Below are positions 8,790 to 16,255 of a stretch of DNA of 64,000 nucleotides, one piece after another (the first letter of the stretch is position 1; every line of letters begins with the position of its first letter). The translations under genes were made by a program, and so were the position numbers. Source of the stretch: Legionella rubrilucens. Its GTDB lineage: Bacteria > Pseudomonadota > Gammaproteobacteria > Legionellales > Legionellaceae. The stretch covers positions 819,297-883,296 of the forward strand of contig NZ_LNYT01000007.1 in assembly GCF_001468125.1 (NCBI RefSeq), given 5' to 3'. The notes beneath the pieces were generated by a model. The model was not told the DNA's origin, ran no database searches, and worked only from the letters and a program-made list of their open reading frames with translations.

Positions 8790-9557
8790 ATGACGTATTT
8801 AAAATTCTATTTAGGTGCCGGCTGTTTGCTCTCAGGCTCGTTGGCGATGGCTGATAGTCAGGGCTGGTTTGTTCGCGCAGGCGCAGGCCTTGGCGAACCT
8901 GATTTTCATTCGACCATGACCGTCAATAATGGTTCCGGTTTCCCGGCCCCACTCAACAACGATGTGTATTCAACCAGCAAAAAAACAGCGGCAACCGTTG
9001 ATTTGGCGACGGGATACCGTTGGTCTCGCCAGCAGACCTGGTTGCCTGTCTTGAGCGCAGGGTTAACTTACCAGCATTTGTTCAGCAACGAAATCAATGG
9101 CACGATCACCCAATATGCCTTACCTCAATTCGCCAATTACCAATACACCTGGGCGGTTGAAAGCGAGGTGTTGGCGATTTTTGCACGAGCGAATCTCAGC
9201 CAATACCAGCGTTTTCTGCCTTATCTGGAAGGCAGCATCGGATCGGCGTGGACTACAGCATCGCATTACCGGGAGACCGCTGTCTCCGGTGTGACGCCGA
9301 GAGTCAGCCCGATGTTTCGTCGTCACACCGCGACGGAATTCACCTATAGCCTTGGTGCTGGCATTGACGTTGTTCTGACCGAAAAAATCATGTTGTCGTT
9401 AGGGTACGAATTCAGAGACTGGGGCAGCCTCACGTCCAAACCCGGTGAATTAACCTGGTCGCAGGAACACTTGAATGCCGGGCATTACCGTACCCATTCA
9501 GGCTTAATCCGTGTGACTTATCTGTTTGGCCAATCCCCAGCGCCTTTATCAAAATAA
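8790..9557 (+). CDS. Outer-membrane beta-barrel protein
   Basis: 255 residues with a signal peptide (hydrophobic core FYLGAGCLLSGSLAMA, cleavage near residue 21). The rest alternates polar and aromatic residues in short strands, such as GWFVRAGAGLGEP, ATVDLATGYRWS and IMLSLGYEFRDWGS, ending in IRVTYLFG, the pattern of an 8-stranded porin-like or OmpA-like barrel. It lies 11 bases upstream of a large secreted thaumatin-domain gene and is likely co-transcribed with it. Function is unknown; in such pairs the barrel is often only a structural or surface protein. Confidence 0.75.
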   Translation: MTYLKFYLGAGCLLSGSLAMADSQGWFVRAGAGLGEPDFHSTMTVNNGSGFPAPLNNDVYSTSKKTAATVDLATGYRWSRQQTWLPVLSAGLTYQHLFSNEINGTITQYALPQFANYQYTWAVESEVLAIFARANLSQYQRFLPYLEGSIGSAWTTASHYRETAVSGVTPRVSPMFRRHTATEFTYSLGAGIDVVLTEKIMLSLGYEFRDWGSLTSKPGELTWSQEHLNAGHYRTHSGLIRVTYLFGQSPAPLSK

Positions 9558-9568
9558 GAGATTCTGCC

Positions 9569-11902
9569 ATGCCTAAAACCAATTATTTATTAAGTGTTGT
9601 GTTATCCATGTTCCTGAATACCGCGTTTGCCTCTGATCCCGTTTCCTGGGCATTGAGCCCGGCAGGGGGGTTCAGTCCTACTCAGGTGGGGCATCAATCG
9701 CATGTCACTTACACCTTAACCAATCATTTGCCCCTGGCGGCTACCCTTGAAACATCCATCACGTCCACAGGAGGCCATTTTTCAGTAGTGAACGGCTGTG
9801 CCGGCAAAACGCTGGCGCAAAACGCGCATTGCAATATCACCATTGCGTTTGCTCCTTCGGAAGTGGAGGTGTCAACCCTTCAGTTAACCTACGGTTATCA
9901 CAATAACCGCATTCCCTTGCCTACATTACGGGCACAAGGAACAGGCGCGCCAACGGGGGTGCAGGGCAGTATCGCCGGCCTTCCGGCGGTGATGACATTA
10001 AACCCGCTGCAAACGCCTGACTTTACATTAACGTACACCAACACCCGTAATGTGGCGGTCACTGGTTTTGCCGGCAATGCCATGGGGGCTAATCTTGTAA
10101 CTGTGACGCCCGCTGTAGCCAATGTGGCGGTGTTGGAGAATAACTGCGGAACCCCGGGAGTCCCTGTGGTATTGCAACCATATGCCTCCTGCACGGTCAC
10201 AGGACAAATCACCCCGACCCACACAGGGCAACTGGCATTGCGTGGGTTATTTACCTATGGTACTCAATCGGCCGAGGTGCGGGCTTCCGCCGTCGTTGAG
10301 CAGGGTAGCGGGAGCTGCACCGTGCATGGTCAGATGGCATTGCCCCTGCCGGCAGTGACTTACCAATACAGTGACAATACGGTTAAATTCATTTTTGAAA
10401 ACGAATGCAGCGCCCGCGCGGCTGCCTTAGGTCAGGTGCAGGTGACGACCAGTTTTACTCCGAACAGCGGGCAGAGAGCCACGACCACGGTGTTGCCGAC
10501 GTATGATACCTGCTCAGGCCAAACCTTGCCGGCTCAGGGGCAGTGTTATGTAATTGCGTCGGTTATTCCTCAAAACACCGCTCAGGAAATGAAAATACAG
10601 GCGAGTGTTTTGGCCGGCGGCGTCACTGCCACGGCATCGACTTCAGCGCCTGTGCGTGCGAATAACACCAGCAGTCATACCGTGCATTTTGTTAACCAGT
10701 GTCATTTTAATGTCTGGTATGGCATTGCCAACGGCTCGGGCGGTATTTTTTCACCCGATCCAACCCCGGGAAGCCAGAGCAGCAATGGTGCGCCAGCCAG
10801 TTCTTACCTGCTTCCCAAACAGGTGACTGGTCAATTGCCCAGCACCATTGATATTACGGTGGATGCTTACGTTAATGGCGCTATCTGGCCACGAACCGGT
10901 TGTGCCTCTGATGGGGTCAATTTTGCCTGTGAAACGGGCATGTGCAATACGCTGTCTGCTACGTCGGGGACCTGCGTGGTGAGAGGCGGAGCACTGGATC
11001 AACCGTCACCGCCCTATACCAAGTTTGAGTTTACCATCAATTCAACTCCTGCCACCGATGGCGTGTACGATGTGTCGGTTATCAATGGCATGAATGTGCC
11101 GGTCGAAATCAAAGGGCTTGGTCCTGTTTCGGCGAGCGCTCCTTTTCAGTGCACCGGAGCCGGTGCACTGATGCAACCCCAGGGCAACAGCCTGGGCTCT
11201 TGCCCCTGGACATTTGATCCTTCCTTTTCCGGTGTGACGCCGGTGGATGTGGTATGGGTCAATGCCGGTGCTGATGATGGCTGTTTAAGCGACAGTGACT
11301 GTTCTAACGGGCAGGTTTGCGGTATGGCGTTTAACAGTGTCCCTGCCAACGCCCCGATTAACCGCCGCTGCGGTGACTTCATCGGCTACACGGCCATTAC
11401 CAATTTTGTCGGTTATCCTTTAAACGGTCAGTGGGGCAGTCAGAACCTTTACACTAAGTATGATATCGGCACCGCCATGACGACCATTTCGGCAAAAAAT
11501 TACGGGACCTTTGGCGGCAACCCGGCCATTTTTGGTAATCTGCTGGCCTGCCAGGTCACCAGCAATGATTCAGCCAATACCTGCTACAACAGCGGCCTTC
11601 CCAACCTGGCCAATTGCTGCGGGTGTGTCGATTGGCCAACCAGCAGTGTCCCTACGGCGGTGAGCGCCAGTTGTGCCAGTACCAATGCTGATTGGACGAC
11701 GACAGCGGGTACACAAGTCACAGGACAGAATGCCATTTTGTGGTTGAAAAAAGCCTGTCCGACCGCCTATTCCTATCAATTCGATGATCCGTCCAGTTCC
11801 TTTACCTGCAACCCGGGCGCAACGACACGGACAAGTTATCAGATTGTTTTCTGCCCGGGAGGCCAGTCGTCGTTGCCTGCGGGTGCAGTGGATGGGCGAT
11901 AA
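9569..11902 (+). CDS. Large secreted protein with C-terminal thaumatin-like domain
   Basis: 777 residues with a signal peptide (LLSVVLSMFLNTAFA). Residues about 25-370 form repeated beta-sandwich modules with paired cysteines (ITSTGGHFSVVNGCAGKTLA; CTVTGQITPTHTGQLALRG). From about 370 to the end the sequence matches the thaumatin fold: it opens with SHTVHFVNQCHFNVWYGIAN and closes with WLKKACPTAYSYQFDDPSSS, the family signature, with many cysteines for disulfides. Thaumatin-like proteins are common in plants and fungi, often binding or cleaving glucans, and rare in bacteria. It follows the barrel gene by 11 bases. Substrate and surface location are unknown. Confidence 0.8.
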   Translation: MPKTNYLLSVVLSMFLNTAFASDPVSWALSPAGGFSPTQVGHQSHVTYTLTNHLPLAATLETSITSTGGHFSVVNGCAGKTLAQNAHCNITIAFAPSEVEVSTLQLTYGYHNNRIPLPTLRAQGTGAPTGVQGSIAGLPAVMTLNPLQTPDFTLTYTNTRNVAVTGFAGNAMGANLVTVTPAVANVAVLENNCGTPGVPVVLQPYASCTVTGQITPTHTGQLALRGLFTYGTQSAEVRASAVVEQGSGSCTVHGQMALPLPAVTYQYSDNTVKFIFENECSARAAALGQVQVTTSFTPNSGQRATTTVLPTYDTCSGQTLPAQGQCYVIASVIPQNTAQEMKIQASVLAGGVTATASTSAPVRANNTSSHTVHFVNQCHFNVWYGIANGSGGIFSPDPTPGSQSSNGAPASSYLLPKQVTGQLPSTIDITVDAYVNGAIWPRTGCASDGVNFACETGMCNTLSATSGTCVVRGGALDQPSPPYTKFEFTINSTPATDGVYDVSVINGMNVPVEIKGLGPVSASAPFQCTGAGALMQPQGNSLGSCPWTFDPSFSGVTPVDVVWVNAGADDGCLSDSDCSNGQVCGMAFNSVPANAPINRRCGDFIGYTAITNFVGYPLNGQWGSQNLYTKYDIGTAMTTISAKNYGTFGGNPAIFGNLLACQVTSNDSANTCYNSGLPNLANCCGCVDWPTSSVPTAVSASCASTNADWTTTAGTQVTGQNAILWLKKACPTAYSYQFDDPSSSFTCNPGATTRTSYQIVFCPGGQSSLPAGAVDGR

Positions 11903-11906
11903 GGGT

Positions 11907-11935
11907 AGAAATACCGCGGCATGGCCGCGGTTTCT
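11907..11935. terminator. Bidirectional hairpin between convergent genes
   Basis: A perfect 7-bp stem CCGCGGC/GCCGCGG with a 3-base loop, extended by AGAAA/TTTCT after a two-base bulge. It sits between the stop of the thaumatin gene (11902) and the stop of the converging YbjQ-type gene (11941), with short T-runs on both strands, so it can terminate both. Confidence 0.7.
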
Positions 11936-11940
11936 ATGGG

Positions 11941-13167
11941 TTACTGAAACAAGGCTTTGACAATGTGTGGAAAAAACACAGTAAAAATTAAAATGGCGAC
12001 AATGATGGTGAAATTGATTCGATTGCCAGCGTTGATGGGTTTTTCACCACGATTGATATTGACGCTGCCAAAGCCTTCATTGGAACTGTAAAAAGTATCC
12101 TGATCCACAACAATGGCCTGGGGGATAAGCTGATCGGATTCTGTTTTGACTGTGCTTAATTTCTTGACTGCCGTACCAATCGCAAGAAATTCAATCAGGC
12201 CGTTGCCCAATTGATAAACATAGGTTTTTACGCCAACCACGTCGTCTGCGCCTATGGCTTTGGCCTCTTCGTTGATGATATTCAGCGCGTTTTCACGGGC
12301 ATCATAAAGCAGGGTGGTCAGTTCGGTGATTTCGCCACGCACAAAGGATTTTAATGCGGATGTGATGCCGCCGATAAATCCCAGGGAATAAACCGAGGTC
12401 CCCAGCAGCAGACGCAGGGGCGCATACCCTCTGTTGGCCATGTTCCACATTTCAATGTTGGTCATGTCGCTGGTAATGGGTTCCTGCATTTTATCGCCGG
12501 ACAATTGGGTGCTGTGTGACGCAGTACCAATCATCAGCATTTCATTGACGCCACCAAACGGCAAAATGGTGGTTCGGATTCCGAGCACGGCATTGGCGTT
12601 GTATTCGATGGCATGCCCGACAATCCGTGACAGTGCTAAGTGTCGGGTGTGGTTGAAAATATGGGAATACTCTTTAATTTCTCCACGGCCCAGGGTTTTC
12701 AAACTACCCATGATACCCCGGCCTATCCCCATGGAATAAGCGACATTGCCGAAGGCGAAACAGATCGGTCGGTAACCGGCATCGAGCTGGGCATACAATT
12801 CCTGACCATCGGCCGACGTTGAGAATTTATGGGGGGCCGCGTCAGTGGCATGAACACCTGAGCCTATGGCTAGAAATTCAATATTGGAGCCATGAAAAAT
12901 CAAATGGCTGTTCACACCGGTAATGCCGGTCGCCCCATGATTATTGGCTTCCTGTAACAGCCGCTGATAGGCTGTTTGTCGGCCTTCCTCAATCAATTGG
13001 GTAATCTGGGTCAGTTCGCCGCCCAGCATGGATTTAAGGCCGGACCCAATACTGCCTATAAACCCGAGGGAATGCGTGCTGTTCCCTACGACAATATTGC
13101 CTGGAGCATAACCCTTGGCGGCTAAGCAGAAAATCTCATTACCTGATAACCCGGTGGTGACGGTCAT
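11941..13167 (-). CDS. Triplicated YbjQ/UPF0145-domain protein with C-terminal membrane anchor
   Basis: 408 residues containing three tandem copies of the small YbjQ (heavy-metal-binding-like, UPF0145) domain. Each copy shows the pattern GY.P....G...YS.G....., then an RGEI-type acidic turn and a helix with A......A...GA..V.G (for example EAKAIGADDVVGVKTYVYQL), and ends in EFLAIGSGV or EFLAIGTAV. Typical family members are single-domain, about 105 residues. The last 25 residues are one hydrophobic helix (FTIIVAILIFTVFFPHIVKA), a probable tail anchor. GAGGA lies 8 bases upstream of the start. The biochemical role of the family is not established; a pentameric structure is known for the single-domain form. 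Confidence 0.75.
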   Translation of the reverse strand: MTVTTGLSGNEIFCLAAKGYAPGNIVVGNSTHSLGFIGSIGSGLKSMLGGELTQITQLIEEGRQTAYQRLLQEANNHGATGITGVNSHLIFHGSNIEFLAIGSGVHATDAAPHKFSTSADGQELYAQLDAGYRPICFAFGNVAYSMGIGRGIMGSLKTLGRGEIKEYSHIFNHTRHLALSRIVGHAIEYNANAVLGIRTTILPFGGVNEMLMIGTASHSTQLSGDKMQEPITSDMTNIEMWNMANRGYAPLRLLLGTSVYSLGFIGGITSALKSFVRGEITELTTLLYDARENALNIINEEAKAIGADDVVGVKTYVYQLGNGLIEFLAIGTAVKKLSTVKTESDQLIPQAIVVDQDTFYSSNEGFGSVNINRGEKPINAGNRINFTIIVAILIFTVFFPHIVKALFQ

Positions 13168-13232
13168 GGATGATCCTCGTCATGCTTTTTAACAATAATA
13201 GTCGATACCCAGGGGTTTAACACGAGACGAGC

Positions 13233-15122
13233 TTACCCTTTGTAAACCGTATCCAACGCTTGCGATTCCTCATAGGAATGGCTGTCGTCCTCTTTTTTTT
13301 CTTCTTTCTCTTCCTTTTCATTTGAAAATGGAGGTTTTTTTTCGTTTTGTTTGCGCCAGATGGCCCAATCCCGTACGGCTCGGCACAGATTGGTTACTTT
13401 GCCTTCATAGCAGGTCGTTAGCGAATTTTTTACCAATTCATCCAACGCCGGCAATGAGTCGCCTTCTTTCTCTTTTTTCATTATTTCAAGAATCATTAGT
13501 AATTGTTTAAGAATCAGGAATTGAGGAGAAGGAGGCTTACCGCTGGTTGCATTTTTGACCGAAGCAAAAAAGGAAGTGAAGCTATATCCGCTCTCATTTT
13601 TTATACGTTCCTCAAGGCGTTGCAGGTGAGTTTCTGTGAGCGTTTTAAGGATGAAAAAAGACTTGTCCAACTGATGGAAGTCAAGCAGTAGACTGAGATT
13701 ATCCAGCATCACATCAACTAAATCCGCGTTTTTAAAGACGGTTTTGACTGCTTCCTCATTGGAGTCTATCAGGCAGCGATGAAATAAGAGGCTGGCCTTG
13801 AGTTCCGGAGCAACCGCTTGGGGAATGTATTCTTTGTCAAGACGCTCGATGTAAGCGGTGTCTGAAAGGGTTTTTATTGAGGTTAACGGCTTTTTTTCCT
13901 GGGCCTGCTGTCCATAGCGATCAAAACTGCCTTTGTAATCGACTGACACAATACGGCCATCCTGTCGTGTAATCAGCAGAAAACAATAGCCGCCAAAATC
14001 GAGTGTGGGCGGTTCAGCCGGGATATTATGGCTGGGGATATGATAGCGAAAATGCTTGAGCAGGTGCATGTTCATTGTGCCATGGCCCATGACAATGTGC
14101 ATATCGGGCGAATTCGTTTTCCTTCCTGCTATCCGGCCGTAGGCGATATTAAGACGTTTCATAAACGACAGCCCATTTTCACCCAGAATGAAATGATCTT
14201 CTGTAAAGCTGGCATGATAGCCCTCTTTTGCAAAATCAGCGGCGATATCCGAACAAAGTCGTGATGCACGTCCACTGGCGATAAGCGTTGTATCGTATTG
14301 CACTTCTGCGTAATGCGGATCCACAGTGACCTTGTCGATGACCTCGGGCGCAAAGCTGGCATACAAGCCGGTTTGATAGGCTCTGGCGACAGGGGAGACT
14401 TTCATTTCAACGTTTTCCATGGATTGAAATAACTTGAAATAAACGAGGGTTGTCGTTTTAAAATGCTGGGTGAGTTTTAAGTCAAAATTGGATTGCGATG
14501 CACCGAGGGTAATGGCATCAAGGCCCGCGTCTTCTTTCAATCCCATGCCCTTATTCAGTGAGGAGCAGACTTCATGTCGATGAAGCATCAATACTTCTAC
14601 CGAAGACTCAGGGTTGCTTTTTTTGGTTTTTGAAACCCATTCCGCCTGTTTAACTGCACGAAAGTAGGCAATGTGTTCAGCTAAAAGCCGGGATTGGGTA
14701 TACAGGTAGGCATTGATGGCAGGATCGATGGTTTCGCGAATGCCGACAGTATTTAAGTGGCTTTTAATGGTTTCCCGAAGGCTGGACAGTAGACCTAATT
14801 TGGAGATGTAGCTTGGCTGCAATTGACCGTAAAGATCAACCAGTTCGTTTAAGCGTCTGCATAAATCATCGACGTTATCGGCAATCATTTCCGGCATGGC
14901 GGTGATTGGCGTGGCGAGAAGGGCCATTATCTTTTTTACACGGTCTTCGATTTCCTCGCTGCTCAAGGCCGGATTAGTCAATGTATTCATGTTACTGCGT
15001 AAAACGGATTCCAGTTTTTCCTGGTTATCCTTAAGCTCTTTTTGCCATTGCACGATGGCACCCGAATAATGGCTTTTTTTATCCTGCTCTAACCCTACCA
15101 TGACACTGGCTAAAGAATTCAT
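13233..15122 (-). CDS. Histidine-phosphatase-like protein of unknown role, effector candidate
   Basis: 629 residues from ATG 15122, which has GAGGTGAG just upstream (an upstream start at 15161 lacks one). The first 170 residues are helical. Residues 177-350 carry three motifs in histidine-phosphatase order: LMLHRHEVCSS (RH at 182-183), SPVARAYQTGLYASF (the SPL-x-RA-x-QTA element, 243-257), and HIVMGHGTMN (GHG, H347). These would supply the phosphohistidine nucleophile and partner Arg/His residues. The C-terminus is extremely charged (EKEEKEEKKEDD). No neighbour suggests a pathway. The assignment is by motif only; the canonical RHG is RHE here. Confidence 0.5.
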   Translation of the reverse strand: MNSLASVMVGLEQDKKSHYSGAIVQWQKELKDNQEKLESVLRSNMNTLTNPALSSEEIEDRVKKIMALLATPITAMPEMIADNVDDLCRRLNELVDLYGQLQPSYISKLGLLSSLRETIKSHLNTVGIRETIDPAINAYLYTQSRLLAEHIAYFRAVKQAEWVSKTKKSNPESSVEVLMLHRHEVCSSLNKGMGLKEDAGLDAITLGASQSNFDLKLTQHFKTTTLVYFKLFQSMENVEMKVSPVARAYQTGLYASFAPEVIDKVTVDPHYAEVQYDTTLIASGRASRLCSDIAADFAKEGYHASFTEDHFILGENGLSFMKRLNIAYGRIAGRKTNSPDMHIVMGHGTMNMHLLKHFRYHIPSHNIPAEPPTLDFGGYCFLLITRQDGRIVSVDYKGSFDRYGQQAQEKKPLTSIKTLSDTAYIERLDKEYIPQAVAPELKASLLFHRCLIDSNEEAVKTVFKNADLVDVMLDNLSLLLDFHQLDKSFFILKTLTETHLQRLEERIKNESGYSFTSFFASVKNATSGKPPSPQFLILKQLLMILEIMKKEKEGDSLPALDELVKNSLTTCYEGKVTNLCRAVRDWAIWRKQNEKKPPFSNEKEEKEEKKEDDSHSYEESQALDTVYKG

Positions 15123-15276
15123 ACTCACCTCGTTCCCTGAAAAAAAAACATTATACAGCAAATTATTTTATTTCCGACCTGTCAACAGGAATTGCAAATT
15201 TAAGCAAAAATGGTCAAATAAAACGGAAGACATCACGTTAGTCTAGCGTTTGATGGTAACAAACTGAAAGCGAAAC

Positions 15277-16122
15277 ATGAAATACGAAACCCGGCTTAAG
15301 AAAGCCATAACCTACATTGGCAGGCATCTGGATGACGATTTGTCGCTTCAGCGATTAAGCGAGGTGTCCTGTATTTCGAAATACCATTTTCATCGTTTAT
15401 TTACTGTCTCCACCGGTTTGTCCTTATCCCAATACATTAAATGGCTGCGCCTGAAACGAGCCGCTCATCAACTGATTGTGGATAAGAAACAATCCATTTT
15501 AACCATTGCAATCAATGCCGGTTTTCATTCCCATGAGGCGTTTACCCGGGCCTTTAAAAAGGCCTGCGGCTACAGCCCGAGCCAATACCGTCGCGGAATC
15601 GGATGGTCCCATTGGGAAGAGCCGCCGTATTGTTTGCCTGAACGAGGTCTGACTGATATGAAAGTAGAGATTAAAACCATGCCGCGGACGCGCCTGGCGG
15701 TGGTGGAACATCGCGGTGATCCCAAGCGCGTTGGGGAAAGCGTCAATCGACTGGTGACCTGGGCCAAAGCACAACCGGTCAATGTAAAACCAAAACCCGG
15801 TGAGGCTTTCGCCTTTGGCTATGATGATCCAAAAATTACCCCGCCTTGCGAATTTCGTCTGGATTTAGGCATCAAGGTTCCTGACTCATTAACGCTTGAG
15901 GGGGTAGTCGAAAAATACCTGCCACAAGGGCGTTATGCGTCGGCCATGCACTATGGCTCGCGTGAGAGCATCGGCGATACCGTGTATGCGCTCTATCGGG
16001 ACTGGCTGCCTGCCAGCGGCGAGCAGCTGGGTGATTTGCCCTGCGTCTTTTGTTATTACAATTTTGACCATGAAGTGGCTGAAACTGAACTGTTAACAGA
16101 GTGCTGGCTTTTATTGAAATGA
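15277..16122 (+). CDS. AraC-family regulator with GyrI-like effector domain
   Basis: 281 residues. Residues 2-105 are an N-terminal AraC/XylS DNA-binding domain with two helix-turn-helix units (LSLQRLSEVSCISKYHFHRL and ILTIAINAGFHSHEAFTRAF, then KKACGYSPSQYRR). Residues from about 124 are a GyrI-like small-molecule domain (MKVEIKTMPRTRLAVVEHRG ... LTECWLLLK). Proteins with this layout (Rob/SoxS-like with a C-terminal GyrI domain) usually sense hydrophobic compounds and control efflux or stress genes. It is divergent from the gene at 13233-15122. A GTTTG-N7-CAAAC palindrome lies at 15248-15264, just before the start, and could be an operator. Confidence 0.85.
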   Translation: MKYETRLKKAITYIGRHLDDDLSLQRLSEVSCISKYHFHRLFTVSTGLSLSQYIKWLRLKRAAHQLIVDKKQSILTIAINAGFHSHEAFTRAFKKACGYSPSQYRRGIGWSHWEEPPYCLPERGLTDMKVEIKTMPRTRLAVVEHRGDPKRVGESVNRLVTWAKAQPVNVKPKPGEAFAFGYDDPKITPPCEFRLDLGIKVPDSLTLEGVVEKYLPQGRYASAMHYGSRESIGDTVYALYRDWLPASGEQLGDLPCVFCYYNFDHEVAETELLTECWLLLK

Positions 16123-16133
16123 CCTTAAGGTCT

Positions 16134-16236
16134 CCCGCTGTGAAGCGGGGGGCTGCCTGCAAAATCGCGCTTTTTACTGCATCCTGTTTTTAATCGTCTA
16201 AAGTTAAATGAGGTGCTCCCCATCCGACTCATGGGG
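16134..16236 (+). promoter_or_regulatory. metE leader with two hairpins
   Basis: The 133 bases between the AraC gene and metE contain CCCGCT-gtga-AGCGGG (16134-16149) followed within 30 bases by T-runs, probably the terminator of the AraC gene. A second hairpin, CCCCAT-N7-ATGGGG (16218-16236), is followed by TTATTCT and then the metE Shine-Dalgarno. The second could attenuate metE or affect its ribosome access. I see no SAM- or cobalamin-riboswitch consensus. Confidence 0.4.
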
Positions 16237-16255
16237 TTATTCTAGGGAGAAGTCA

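Noticed and set aside
16208..16255. Longer metE start
   Set aside because: The 16 extra residues cover a hairpin and have no ribosome site; ATG 16256 has GGGAGAA and begins at the usual family N-terminus.
16128..16255. SAM or cobalamin riboswitch before metE
   Set aside because: Only two simple hairpins are visible and no riboswitch core sequence is recognised in the 133 bases.
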